64,000 nt of DNA from Flavobacterium anhuiense (GTDB lineage: Bacteria > Bacteroidota > Bacteroidia > Flavobacteriales > Flavobacteriaceae): positions 62,001 through 126,000 of the forward strand of contig NZ_JUIV01000009.1 in NCBI RefSeq assembly GCF_004151235.1, in the 5' to 3' direction. Below are positions 46,855 through 55,549 of the stretch, one piece after another; within the stretch, counting starts at the first letter, position 1, and each line of letters begins with the position of its first letter. The notes below the pieces were generated by a model. That model saw only the letters and a program-made list of their open reading frames with translations. It was not told the origin of the DNA and did not search any database. Both the position numbers and the translations under genes were made by a program.

Positions 46855-46989
46855 TAAGTTTTGAACTTTTAATTCAGAATTTGGCATCATATAAATGAAA
46901 TAGATGTGACTGATTTGCTTTAGGGAATACCTAGCTGTAACTGTAGGTTTTATTGGACGATGGATCTTTTTACTTCGAAATTTTAGTTT

Positions 46990-46997
46990 TATATTTG
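46990..46997 (+). promoter_or_regulatory. -7 box (TATATTTG) for the Dyp peroxidase gene
   Basis: Perfect TAnnTTTG match 24 bp before the start codon, giving a short leader. A clear -33 element was not found. Confidence 0.5.
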
Positions 46998-47021
46998 AAT
47001 GGCAATTAAACATCAGCAACA

Positions 47022-47954
47022 ATGAATCAGTCTCAAAACGTTACAGATTACCCAAATAAGAATACGATTTTTATGGTTTGGAAATTTAAAGATCAGACCG
47101 ATGCGGCAGCTGTATTTAAGAAACTCTGTTCATTAGTAGGTAACTTAAATAATTCTTATGCTGTAAGAAGGCCTGACGGACGTACCAGTTGTGTGATGGG
47201 AATTGGTCATGATGCATGGATAAGACTGGGAATGCCAAATCCGCTGCCTAAGGAATTGGTTAATTTTGAGCCTATTGTAGGGATCAAACACACTGCAGTA
47301 GCCACTTTTGGAGACCTTCATTTTCATTTAAGAGCAGAAAATGAAGCTATTTGTTTTGATATGGCCATGGCAATCAGTGATGTACTAAGGCCGAATGCTG
47401 AGTGTCTCGAAGAAGTCCACGGATTTAGATATTGGGACGGGCGTTCTATAATCGGTTTTGTCGACGGCACTGAAAATCCAATAGGAGAAGAAAGAGAGTT
47501 TTTTGCCGTAGTAGGAGATGAGGATCCTGCATACAAAGGGGGCAGTTACCTATTTGTTCAGAAGTATTTGCATAATATGAAGGACTGGAAAAGTCTTTCA
47601 ACAGAAGAACAGGAAAAGGTAATTGGAAGATCTAAAATGGATGATATTGAAATGTCTGATGAAGTAAAACCGTCAAATTCTCATAGCGCTCTTACTGCCA
47701 TTACAGATGAAAATGGTGATGAACTTAAAATTGTGAGGGACAATATGCCATTTGGAAATCCTTCAAAAGGTGTTGCAGGAACCTATTTCATTTCTTACGC
47801 CAGCACATTCAGCACTACAAAAAGAATGTTGGAAAATATGTTTATTGGTAATCCGCCAGGCAATTACGATCGCATTTTGGATTTTAGCACAGCGCAAACG
47901 GGAACATTATTTTTTGTACCAACTTTGGATATGCTAGATCAGTTTGGCGAGTGA
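47022..47954 (+). CDS. Dye-decolorizing (Dyp-type) haem peroxidase
   Basis: A 310-residue cytoplasmic haem peroxidase. The GxxDG motif is FVDGTENP with catalytic D148; the proximal histidine is H221 in NSHSALTA, and the conserved arginine is R239 in IVRDNMPFG. Its length matches the short YfeX/TyrA-like bacterial Dyp enzymes. It uses peroxide to oxidise dyes or porphyrins; the physiological substrate is unknown. It lies divergent from the SDR/AraC unit and is followed by the convergent bestrophin gene. Confidence 0.94.
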   Translation: MNQSQNVTDYPNKNTIFMVWKFKDQTDAAAVFKKLCSLVGNLNNSYAVRRPDGRTSCVMGIGHDAWIRLGMPNPLPKELVNFEPIVGIKHTAVATFGDLHFHLRAENEAICFDMAMAISDVLRPNAECLEEVHGFRYWDGRSIIGFVDGTENPIGEEREFFAVVGDEDPAYKGGSYLFVQKYLHNMKDWKSLSTEEQEKVIGRSKMDDIEMSDEVKPSNSHSALTAITDENGDELKIVRDNMPFGNPSKGVAGTYFISYASTFSTTKRMLENMFIGNPPGNYDRILDFSTAQTGTLFFVPTLDMLDQFGE

Positions 47955-48017
47955 TTTTTTTTGATAAATTTATTTCATAGTGAAATTAGCTAGATTTATT
48001 AAGGCATAAGTAAAGCC

Positions 48018-48941
48018 TTAATCAATAATGATCGCTGCTGATTTTGTCGTTTCTTTCAAAGTTATTCCTGCGAGTTCACATACCGTATTTTCAATCATAT
48101 GGCACATGCTATTTAAGGCCAAATCATTGGGTTCTGTTCCAAAAGGATTTTCTATTTCATCGGCAATTGCCTCAAAAGCAACAAAAGTGTAGGCAATGAA
48201 TACTACAATAAAGGGAGTAAGCCAATTCAAACTGTCTACTAATCCAAATGGCAGCAGAAAACAGTAAATATATACCGTCCTGTGCAGTAAAACACGATAA
48301 GAAAACGGTATAGGAGTAGAGGCAATTCTTTCGCAACCTCCCACAATAGTAGTTAAAGCATCGAGATTTTCATCAAAACGCGCTTGTTGGATAGAATCAA
48401 TTTTGTTTTCTTGTTTTGCCTTTCCAATCCATTCTGCCATAAGTTTTGTCAAAACAATAGGTTTATAGCGTGCCTCAGAAACTATTGCCAACTGTTTTTC
48501 TGTGAGACGCATTTTCAAATCCTCATCAGGACTTGTATTTCTTAGCTGATGTTTCAAAGCATAAGGAAAAGTGCGAAGCAGGGAAATAAATTCCACTATC
48601 TGTATATTATCTGTTTTAGGATCTGTTAAAGTCAGACTTTGTCTTGCTAATGATCTTGTATCGTTCAATAAGGCTCCCCAAAGTTTTCGACCTTCCCAGA
48701 ATCTGTCATAACTAGCATTGTTGCGAAATCCTAGAAACAGAGCCAACACAAAACCAAACAAAGTGAGTGGTGCCGGATTAAGAGGAATTTTAAATGAGAA
48801 GATAATTCCGTGAAAATATACGATGGCTAGAGACATCAGAAATAGTACAGCTAATCTTGGCAGTAAACGAGGCAGCACCGAACCATGCCAGACAAAAAGC
48901 ATTTTAAACCAGTTATCTTTACTTTTTATTATCATAATCAA
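48018..48941 (-). CDS. Bestrophin-family chloride channel (UPF0187)
   Basis: A 307-residue inner-membrane protein fitting the bacterial bestrophin family: an N-terminal MIIKSKDNWFKMLFVWHGSVLPRLLPRLAVLF, then PLTLFGFVLALFLGFRNNASYDRFWEGRKLWGALLNDTRSLARQSL, and C-terminal FGLVDSLNWLTPFIVVFIAYTFVAFEAIADEIENPFGTEPNDLAL. The FGxEPNDL segment is a family hallmark. Bacterial members form pentameric ion channels. An alternative start two codons in is possible. It is separated from the fdhF gene by 104 bp and may be independent. Confidence 0.9.
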   Translation of the reverse strand: MIMIIKSKDNWFKMLFVWHGSVLPRLLPRLAVLFLMSLAIVYFHGIIFSFKIPLNPAPLTLFGFVLALFLGFRNNASYDRFWEGRKLWGALLNDTRSLARQSLTLTDPKTDNIQIVEFISLLRTFPYALKHQLRNTSPDEDLKMRLTEKQLAIVSEARYKPIVLTKLMAEWIGKAKQENKIDSIQQARFDENLDALTTIVGGCERIASTPIPFSYRVLLHRTVYIYCFLLPFGLVDSLNWLTPFIVVFIAYTFVAFEAIADEIENPFGTEPNDLALNSMCHMIENTVCELAGITLKETTKSAAIIID

Positions 48942-49045
48942 TTTATTCGAGTTCCTTTAAAAACAGCACTTCGGTTGCAAATATAAACGAATTGGCATCT
49001 GAGAACTATTTTTAAAGGCAATGGCACGCTATTAATTTAGTGAAA

Positions 49046-51415
49046 TTACAATTGTTTAATTTTAGTGTAAATTTCAGGATCGTGTTTCCTGATTTTAATT
49101 TTTACATATTTGGACGCTGGCATATTGCTGTCTTTCACCACATTATTTACAGATACTAGAACATTGGTTTCTGGGAAATAGGTGACAGTGTTTTTTTCAG
49201 GTATTTGATATGAAACAATGATAAAAAGCGGAGCAATCCTTTCAATATTGTCGTCATAATTAAACAAATCAACTTTATCGCCAGTTTTGAAGCCTGCTTT
49301 GTCAATATCCTTCTGATTCATGAAGATTACCCTGCGTTCATTTTTTATGCCACGATAGCGGTCATCAAGACCATAGATTGTGGTGTTAAACTGGTCATGC
49401 GTGCGAGTTGTTGCCATCATGTATTCGTCGTTTTCAAGTTCATTTTGTGGCACTTCTGTTAAGGTAAATGGTGCTCGATCTCCAAATTCTTTTGTTATGA
49501 ATTCTCCGTGGCGAGCTGCATTTGGGAGATAGAAACCGCCTTTTTCGCGCACTCTTATGTTATAATTCTCAAATCCAGGTATGCATTTTTCGATGTCATC
49601 TCTTATTGCGTCATAACTGTCATGATAACGCATCCAGTTAATCACGGATTTCTCTCCCAATGTGACCATGGCCATTCTGCAGACAATCTGAGTTTCATTA
49701 ATAAGATGATCAGAAACAGGTTTAAGTATGCCTTTTGAAGACTGAACCACACCCATAGAGTTTTCTGTCGATATAAACTGCGCCTGACCATTAACCATAT
49801 CAATATCGCTTCTAGACAATGTTGGCAGTATTAAGGCTTCTCGTCCGTGTATGAGATGGCTGCGATTAAGTTTGGTAGACACGCAGACGGTCAAATTTAG
49901 TTTTCTTAATGCTGCGGCTGTGTAAGATGTATCGGGGGTTGCAGATAAAAAATTGCCTCCCATGCAGAAAAGTAATTTTACTTTTTCGTCATGCATTGCT
50001 TTAATGGCACGAACAACATCATATCCATGTTTACGCGGCGGATTAAAACCATAAAATGCCTGCAGACGGTCAAGCTGTTCGTCGGTAGGTTTTTCATCGA
50101 TCATCATAGTTCTGTTTCCTTGTACATTGCTATGTCCGCGTACAGGACAGACACCAGCGCCAGGTTTGCCTATGCTTCCTTTTAGGAGTAAGATATTAAG
50201 AATTTCTCTAATCATATCAACACCATTAGGCTGTTGGGTTAGTCCCATTCCCCAGCAAACTATAATTCGTTTTTTGAATGCGAGCATTTCCGCAGCCTGA
50301 TAAAGTTCTTCTTTAGAAACACCTGAAAGCTGTGCAAGATCGTCAAGATTATAGCGGCTAAACTGCTCTGTAAAGGCATCATATCCTGTTGTTTTTTCTC
50401 TGATGAAATCAGCATCGAATACCTTTCCTGGGTTGTTTTTTTCTAATTCAATTAAGATAATTTCAAGAGCTTTTAAAAGAGCCATGTCCCCATTTATTTT
50501 TACAGGAAGATATAGATCTGCCAGTTTAACCCCGCTTCGGAGAACTCCGTTAATTTCTTGAGGATTTCTAAAACCCATCAGACCGGCTTCTGGCAATGGA
50601 TTGATGGCAATAATTTTTGCTCCGTTCTTTTTGCCTTTTGCCAAGGCGCTCATCATTCTAGGGGCATTCGTGCCAGGGTTTTGACCAATGATTATAATGA
50701 GATCTGTATCATAGAAATCGTCCAGAGTAACAGTGCCTTTTCCGATTCCAATTGTCGGTCTTAAAGCAGTTCCAGATGTTTCATGGCACATATTGGAGCA
50801 ATCTGGCATATTGTTGGTGCCATATTCTTTGGCAAAGAGCTGATAAAGAAAAGAAGCCTCATTGCTCGTTCTTCCAGAAGTGTAAAAAGCGGCCTGATCT
50901 GGCGATTCGAGCGTATTGAGCTGTTGCGCTATTTTTTTGAATGCATCATTCCAGCTTATAGGTTCATAGTGAGTGCCGTTTTCGGGAAGGTACATGGGTT
51001 CAGACAGCCTGCCCATTTTTCCTATCTGATGATCGTCTAATTGGGCGAGATCATAAATAGAGTTTTCTTTAAAAAAATCGGCAGTAATTTTTTTTGTAGT
51101 GGCTTCTTCAGCCAGTGCTTTAGCACCGTTTTCACAATATTCGCCCAAAGAAGACCGTTCATCATCAGGATCGGGCCACGCACAGCTCGGACAGTCAAAA
51201 CCGCCAGTCTGATTCATCTTAAAGAGAGCTTTTGTTCCTCTAACCAAGGTTTTCTCTTCAATAAGATCGCTAAAAGCAGCTACCACGGCTGGAACTCCCG
51301 CCGCCCAATTTTCAACTTTTGTTAATTTCAGATCTAAAAGTCTATATGGGTTTTCAGCGTCTGGTGATTTTATATTTTCTCCATTGCTACTTTTCTCGTT
51401 TTGATCCTTTTTCAT
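49046..51415 (-). CDS. FdhF/YdeP-family molybdopterin oxidoreductase
   Basis: A 789-residue Mo-bis-PGD enzyme of the YdeP group. The N-terminal CPSCAWPDP...CENGAKALAEEAT segment binds an iron-sulfur cluster. DCSNMCHETSGTALRPTIGIGKGTVTLDDF is the conserved molybdenum-site block, with cysteine as the likely metal ligand, and a long molybdopterin-binding C-terminal part (ATTRTHDQFNTTIYG) follows. YdeP-type enzymes are related to formate dehydrogenases, but the substrate is uncertain; E. coli YdeP is linked to acid resistance. The adjacent fdhD supports its maturation. Cytoplasmic, no signal peptide. Confidence 0.92.
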   Translation of the reverse strand: MKKDQNEKSSNGENIKSPDAENPYRLLDLKLTKVENWAAGVPAVVAAFSDLIEEKTLVRGTKALFKMNQTGGFDCPSCAWPDPDDERSSLGEYCENGAKALAEEATTKKITADFFKENSIYDLAQLDDHQIGKMGRLSEPMYLPENGTHYEPISWNDAFKKIAQQLNTLESPDQAAFYTSGRTSNEASFLYQLFAKEYGTNNMPDCSNMCHETSGTALRPTIGIGKGTVTLDDFYDTDLIIIIGQNPGTNAPRMMSALAKGKKNGAKIIAINPLPEAGLMGFRNPQEINGVLRSGVKLADLYLPVKINGDMALLKALEIILIELEKNNPGKVFDADFIREKTTGYDAFTEQFSRYNLDDLAQLSGVSKEELYQAAEMLAFKKRIIVCWGMGLTQQPNGVDMIREILNILLLKGSIGKPGAGVCPVRGHSNVQGNRTMMIDEKPTDEQLDRLQAFYGFNPPRKHGYDVVRAIKAMHDEKVKLLFCMGGNFLSATPDTSYTAAALRKLNLTVCVSTKLNRSHLIHGREALILPTLSRSDIDMVNGQAQFISTENSMGVVQSSKGILKPVSDHLINETQIVCRMAMVTLGEKSVINWMRYHDSYDAIRDDIEKCIPGFENYNIRVREKGGFYLPNAARHGEFITKEFGDRAPFTLTEVPQNELENDEYMMATTRTHDQFNTTIYGLDDRYRGIKNERRVIFMNQKDIDKAGFKTGDKVDLFNYDDNIERIAPLFIIVSYQIPEKNTVTYFPETNVLVSVNNVVKDSNMPASKYVKIKIRKHDPEIYTKIKQL

Positions 51416-51496
51416 CGCTTTTTGGTATTAATTGGCACTTTGTGAAATTTGTGAATAATGTTGCTTTCGCTCTATTTGGAAATATTTTATTGATTT

Positions 51497-52390
51497 TTAA
51501 ACAGTCTTATTCTCTAAATCAGAAATCAGTATGGGTGCAACATCAGAGGAATTATAGACATTGAATCTATCTTCTCTGAGGAATCCTATAAGAGTCATGT
51601 TAAATTCTTTTGCTAGATCGACAGCAAGACTTGATGGTGCGCCTATTGCTGCAACAGCCGATATGCGAGCCATAGCTGCTTTTTGGATTAGCTCAAAGCT
51701 TGCTCTTCCGCTCAGCAGCAAAATATGTTTATTAAGGGGCAACAAGTCTGCTGATAATGCTGATCCAATTAGTTTGTCTAGGGCATTGTGCCTTCCCACA
51801 TCTTCACGAAGAAGGATAAGATCTCCATCAACAGAAAATAATCCAGACGCATGAATACCACCAGTATTTGAAAAGTCGGTTTGTGCCGTTCTTAATTTGT
51901 GAGGAAGCTGAGACAAGATTTCTCTAGAAAGATGTAAGACAGTTTTATTTTTAACGCTAAACGCACTTACTGTTTTTATAGATTCAATTGAACTTTTCCC
52001 GCAAACCCCACAGCTTGAAGTAGTGTAGAAATTTCGGTCAGCTTGCATTAATTGAGGAATAAAATCTTCTCTGAGCTCGACCTGAATGGAATTTTGTTTT
52101 TGTCTTGTACATTGTCCTGCTAAATGGCTGACCTCTTTAATAATACTATATGAAGGAATAATTCCTTCAGTGAATAAAAAACCTGTAGCGAGTTCATGAT
52201 CATTACCTGGAGTTCTCATTGTCACAGAGATGTTTTTTTGAGTTCTCTGATTTTCGGGTCCGTACAGAATCTTTATTTCCAGCGGCTCTTCAACTGAAAG
52301 CATATCCAATACTGCTTCGCTATTAAAAGCATTGATCTTTGTGATTGGCACATCCTTGACAGAAACAGGACCTATATTAGTGATTTCCAT
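51497..52390 (-). CDS. fdhD: Formate dehydrogenase sulfurtransferase FdhD
   Basis: A 297-residue cytoplasmic protein with the FdhD CxxC motif at C127-C130 (SSCGVCGKSS) and the family's RTPGNDHELATGFLFTEGII and DLILLREDVGRHNALDKLIG blocks. FdhD passes sulfur from IscS to the molybdenum cofactor of FdhF-type enzymes, which is required for their activity. It is transcribed first, 81 bp before the YdeP-like gene, so the two form an operon. A 14-bp palindrome, TAGTAAATTTACTA, lies just upstream. Confidence 0.94.
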   Translation of the reverse strand: MEITNIGPVSVKDVPITKINAFNSEAVLDMLSVEEPLEIKILYGPENQRTQKNISVTMRTPGNDHELATGFLFTEGIIPSYSIIKEVSHLAGQCTRQKQNSIQVELREDFIPQLMQADRNFYTTSSCGVCGKSSIESIKTVSAFSVKNKTVLHLSREILSQLPHKLRTAQTDFSNTGGIHASGLFSVDGDLILLREDVGRHNALDKLIGSALSADLLPLNKHILLLSGRASFELIQKAAMARISAVAAIGAPSSLAVDLAKEFNMTLIGFLREDRFNVYNSSDVAPILISDLENKTV

Positions 52391-52412
52391 GTAAATCGAT
52401 TATTATAAACAC

Positions 52413-52426
52413 TAGTAAATTTACTA
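52413..52426. promoter_or_regulatory. 14-bp palindrome at the fdhD promoter
   Basis: TAGTAAATTTACTA is a perfect palindrome 23-36 bp upstream of the fdhD start. It contains TAAATTTA, which is one base away from the TAnnTTTG -7 consensus on the minus strand. It may be a repressor site overlapping the promoter. Confidence 0.35.
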
Positions 52427-52606
52427 AAATAAAAGATTGAAAAGTCACGTTGCAACTTATATTAATTGAATGAAAGTAATGCAGTGGATTTTAATTTATT
52501 GATAATCTGATTTTTTAGGAAATCTATTTACTGTAATTTATAATCTATAATAAATGGAGTTATGCTTTTTACATAAGGTTATAAAAAGATCTGAAGTGAT
52601 ATTGAA

Positions 52607-53911
52607 TTACATCATTTTTCCTTCTTTTGCGTATTCTTTTTTAATTCCTTGAAGTAAATGATTGAGATTGATGCTTTTGTTTTGATCTTCTAAAGTTTTC
52701 AAGCAGGCATATTGAATAATGTTGACAATGTTGGCGCCTGTAATATCGTATTTTTTTGAAAGTTCATTGAGATTTACATCTTCAGCAATTTTAATTCCTT
52801 TTGGAAGATTATTTTGCCACAATCTTAAACGCTCGCCATAAGAAGGCACTTCAAACTCAATTATAGATTGGAATCTACGAGTAAAAGCAGTATCAATATT
52901 CGTTTTAAAGTTTGAGGCCAGAATCACTAATCCAGGATGATTTTCGATTCTCTGTAATAAATATGAAACTTCCTGATTGGCATATTTGTCATGCGCATCT
53001 CTAACATTGGTTCTTTTTCCGAAAACGGCATCGGCTTCGTCAAAAAATAGAATCCAATCTTTATCAGTTGCTTTGTCAAAAAGAGAAGACAGGTTTTTTT
53101 CGGTTTCCCCAATGTATTTCGAAATCACCATCGACAAATCTATTCTATAAACATCTCTTTGGGTATATTTTCCTAAAAGCGAAGCAGTAAGTGTTTTTCC
53201 TGTTCCTGGCGCACCGTAAAACATTACTCTAAAACCGGGTTTTATTTTGGCTTTCATATTCCATTCGTGAAGCAGAATATCGTTGAATTTAAGCCAAGTT
53301 TCAATTTCTTTTATCTGATTTAAGGTGTTAGAATTCAAGACCAAATCGTCCCAATCTAATTGCGTTTCTATTAATTGGGCAGGGAAAATGCTGCTCAATT
53401 GAGGTTTTAGGATTTTTCCAGTTATGAATTTTTCGATGTATTCATCTTCTAAAATTAATAGACCGCTTAGTTTAGGTTCGCCATTTGGAACAGATTCTAT
53501 TTTGACAATTCCTTTTTTATATAAAAAAGATTGATTGTGAAGGAAATTATAAAATGCGATTCGGTTTTCGAGATCATTTCCAGCAACTAAAAACTGAGCC
53601 GTTTCGCCTGTTGGCAGAATTCCTCGATGATTTTTTGTTTTGATTCCGCCAAACTCAGGCAGTTCGCCGCCATTTGGCAAATATTCGGCAATAATCGAAC
53701 TCAAAAAATCGGGTTTCAAATGCGGAACCAGAGCTAATCCTAAGATAAGAATATCAATTTCTGAAAGATTATTTTCGATAATAAATTCGTCAATAAAATC
53801 ATTCGCATCAAGCTGATTTAAAACAGGTTTTTCCGTTGGATTTTCGGCCTGAAATAAAGCATCAAGCTGAAATACGAATTGGTTTTTGATATAGGTAAAT
53901 ACATTTTCCAT
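52607..53911 (-). CDS. AAA+ ATPase of the eCIS locus (Afp15-like)
   Basis: A 434-residue protein with an N-terminal helical domain (1-185) and one AAA+ module: Walker A GAPGTGKT (233-240), Walker B WILFFDEAD (286-294), sensor-1 in ASNFKTNID (N334), and arginines R345-R346. eCIS clusters encode one such ATPase (Afp15/Pvc15 type), required for particle assembly or contraction. The start is 3 bp after the stop of the peptidoglycan-binding/CHAP gene. It ends the eCIS module in this direction, being followed by unrelated fdhD. Confidence 0.9.
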   Translation of the reverse strand: MENVFTYIKNQFVFQLDALFQAENPTEKPVLNQLDANDFIDEFIIENNLSEIDILILGLALVPHLKPDFLSSIIAEYLPNGGELPEFGGIKTKNHRGILPTGETAQFLVAGNDLENRIAFYNFLHNQSFLYKKGIVKIESVPNGEPKLSGLLILEDEYIEKFITGKILKPQLSSIFPAQLIETQLDWDDLVLNSNTLNQIKEIETWLKFNDILLHEWNMKAKIKPGFRVMFYGAPGTGKTLTASLLGKYTQRDVYRIDLSMVISKYIGETEKNLSSLFDKATDKDWILFFDEADAVFGKRTNVRDAHDKYANQEVSYLLQRIENHPGLVILASNFKTNIDTAFTRRFQSIIEFEVPSYGERLRLWQNNLPKGIKIAEDVNLNELSKKYDITGANIVNIIQYACLKTLEDQNKSINLNHLLQGIKKEYAKEGKMM

Positions 53912-53914
53912 TTG

Positions 53915-54733
53915 CTATACTAATGATTCGATTGAGAAAAAATCAAGCTTAGATTGTTTATAATTTCTGATTTTGTCCATCACAGCGTTTCCGTTATGAG
54001 AACCGCCAGAATTTGTGTTGCCTTCAATAGTTTCTATGGTATCGGCATGAACGGCAGTTACAATTCCGGTATGAATCCAGTCGTTTGGCGTTTTTTGAAG
54101 AAGAAAAATATCTCCGGGTTTTATCAAAGCGGAATTGGTTCTGGCCGTTTGATAGCGAGTTAATATTTTTTTCTGAAGACCAGTTGTTCCAACAGTATCG
54201 CAGCTATAGGTTAGCGGCATTAACGTTTTGAAATTTTTTCCTTGAATAGAAGCCGCCTGATCTATAATAGCCTGAACAAAACCCATGCACCAAAACCATT
54301 CCGTTCCTTCGTGTCCATCCATATAGCTTCGAACCCACGGTCCAGTATTGCTTTGGTTGTTTATGACAAGTTCAAAAGGCTGATTTTTGAGATGATTTTT
54401 GGCTGTATTCAGAATCAATTCTCTCAGATTACTTCCAGATATCGGACTTTCAAAAGCTTTTTTGAGTGGCGATGCCAGTTTATCGAATAAGCTTTGATCT
54501 ACATTTCCGTTTTGAGGCAAACCATTAAATTTTTGATAATTCAATACTGCCTTTTCTGTTGCAGGACCAAAATCGCCATCGATACCCGTTGACGTTCCTG
54601 AGCCTGGATTCTGCATAGCAAATAAATTAAGCCAAGACTGAATTTTTTCGACGTCTTTCTTGTTGTTGTTTGCTCCGTTTCTTTGTTGTGGTGCTTTAAT
54701 AAGCAGTTCTTTTTGGTAGAATGTTTTTTGCAT
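53915..54733 (-). CDS. Peptidoglycan-binding plus CHAP-like peptidase protein of the eCIS locus
   Basis: A 272-residue protein with a PG_binding_1 domain at about 20-90 (IQSWLNLFAMQNPGSG, then GIDGDFGPATEKAVLNYQKFNGLPQNG). The rest is a CHAP/NlpC-P60-like region with a candidate catalytic Cys in TEWFWCMGFVQAI (C149), His in DWIHTGIV (H221) and Asn/Glu in IEGNTNSGGSHNG. There is no signal peptide, consistent with delivery by or packaging with an injection system, or an assembly role. It lies directly upstream of the ATPase. A pure assembly role is an alternative. Confidence 0.82.
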   Translation of the reverse strand: MQKTFYQKELLIKAPQQRNGANNNKKDVEKIQSWLNLFAMQNPGSGTSTGIDGDFGPATEKAVLNYQKFNGLPQNGNVDQSLFDKLASPLKKAFESPISGSNLRELILNTAKNHLKNQPFELVINNQSNTGPWVRSYMDGHEGTEWFWCMGFVQAIIDQAASIQGKNFKTLMPLTYSCDTVGTTGLQKKILTRYQTARTNSALIKPGDIFLLQKTPNDWIHTGIVTAVHADTIETIEGNTNSGGSHNGNAVMDKIRNYKQSKLDFFSIESLV

Positions 54734-54919
54734 GACTTTAGTGTTTTAAATGTTTTTAAAATTATTGTCTCTACAACCTCTCCAGTTTTTATTTTCGTGG
54801 CCAAAATAGCCATAATAAAAAGTTCTCCTTATGTTTCACTAGTGGAGGTTATGTCATTTTTTTTCTTTGCATATTCTTTTTTTATTACTTGAAGACTTTT
54901 TTAGAAGAGTGTTCATATT

Positions 54920-55537
54920 TTATTTAAGTTTCAAGCTTTCATATTTCTTATCAAAACTTTCAAGTTTAAAATCAGTAAATATTTCAGACATATGTTTTTT
55001 AAAACTTTCACTTTCTGGGCTTGAGATATCATATAGTTTTTCAATGATATACTTTTGCCAATAAAAAAATCCTCTTGCTTCTAATGCTAGCTCCATGTAA
55101 GCATTAAAATCAATCATTAAATCAATAGTTTCAGATTCTCCATCTCTGTGAAAGAACATTCGATTATTAGCGATGCTGTTTATAAAAATACCGCAATGAG
55201 CTTCATCTGTAAATTGATCAATAGGATGGAAATTATAAAGAGGATCCTTATCTGATAAGCTGGGGTAATTACTTTTTATACCTTTTAGAATGTATTCTAA
55301 TTTTAAAATATTAATTTTTCCCGAAATATTGCCTTGAGAATCTTTTTCCCAACTCATCTCATATCCATTTGATTCTTTAAAAAAAGATAATGTGTTATGA
55401 TCTAAGCCTGCTTTTTGTCCTTCTAAAATGAGGTCATTATTTGCAGAAGAATTAAAATCCTGTTTTTGTTTATTTATTTTTTCGTTTTGGCTAATTTCTA
55501 GAAATGTTAAATCTATTTTGTTAAAAATATTTTCCAT
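54920..55537 (-). CDS. Possible SMI1/KNR4 (SUKH)-like immunity protein
   Basis: A 205-residue cytoplasmic protein. The middle segment TLSFFKESNGYEMSWEKDSQGNISGKINILKLEYIL and the later GIFINSIANNRMFFHRDG...DLMIDFNAYMELALEARGFFYWQKYI fit the loose SUKH pattern used by bacterial immunity proteins. This is a visual judgement, not a domain match. It lies 12 bp after the nuclease-tailed DUF4157 protein on the same strand, the normal position for the immunity gene of a toxin. If it is not an immunity protein it may be an eCIS accessory factor. It is rich in acidic and aromatic residues. Confidence 0.55.
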   Translation of the reverse strand: MENIFNKIDLTFLEISQNEKINKQKQDFNSSANNDLILEGQKAGLDHNTLSFFKESNGYEMSWEKDSQGNISGKINILKLEYILKGIKSNYPSLSDKDPLYNFHPIDQFTDEAHCGIFINSIANNRMFFHRDGESETIDLMIDFNAYMELALEARGFFYWQKYIIEKLYDISSPESESFKKHMSEIFTDFKLESFDKKYESLKLK

Positions 55538-55549
55538 GGGTTTGTTCTT

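Noticed and set aside
54541..54813. Lysine/threonine-rich ORF overlapping the peptidoglycan-binding gene
   Set aside because: It is an out-of-frame shadow of the 53915-54733 gene, which has clear domain content.
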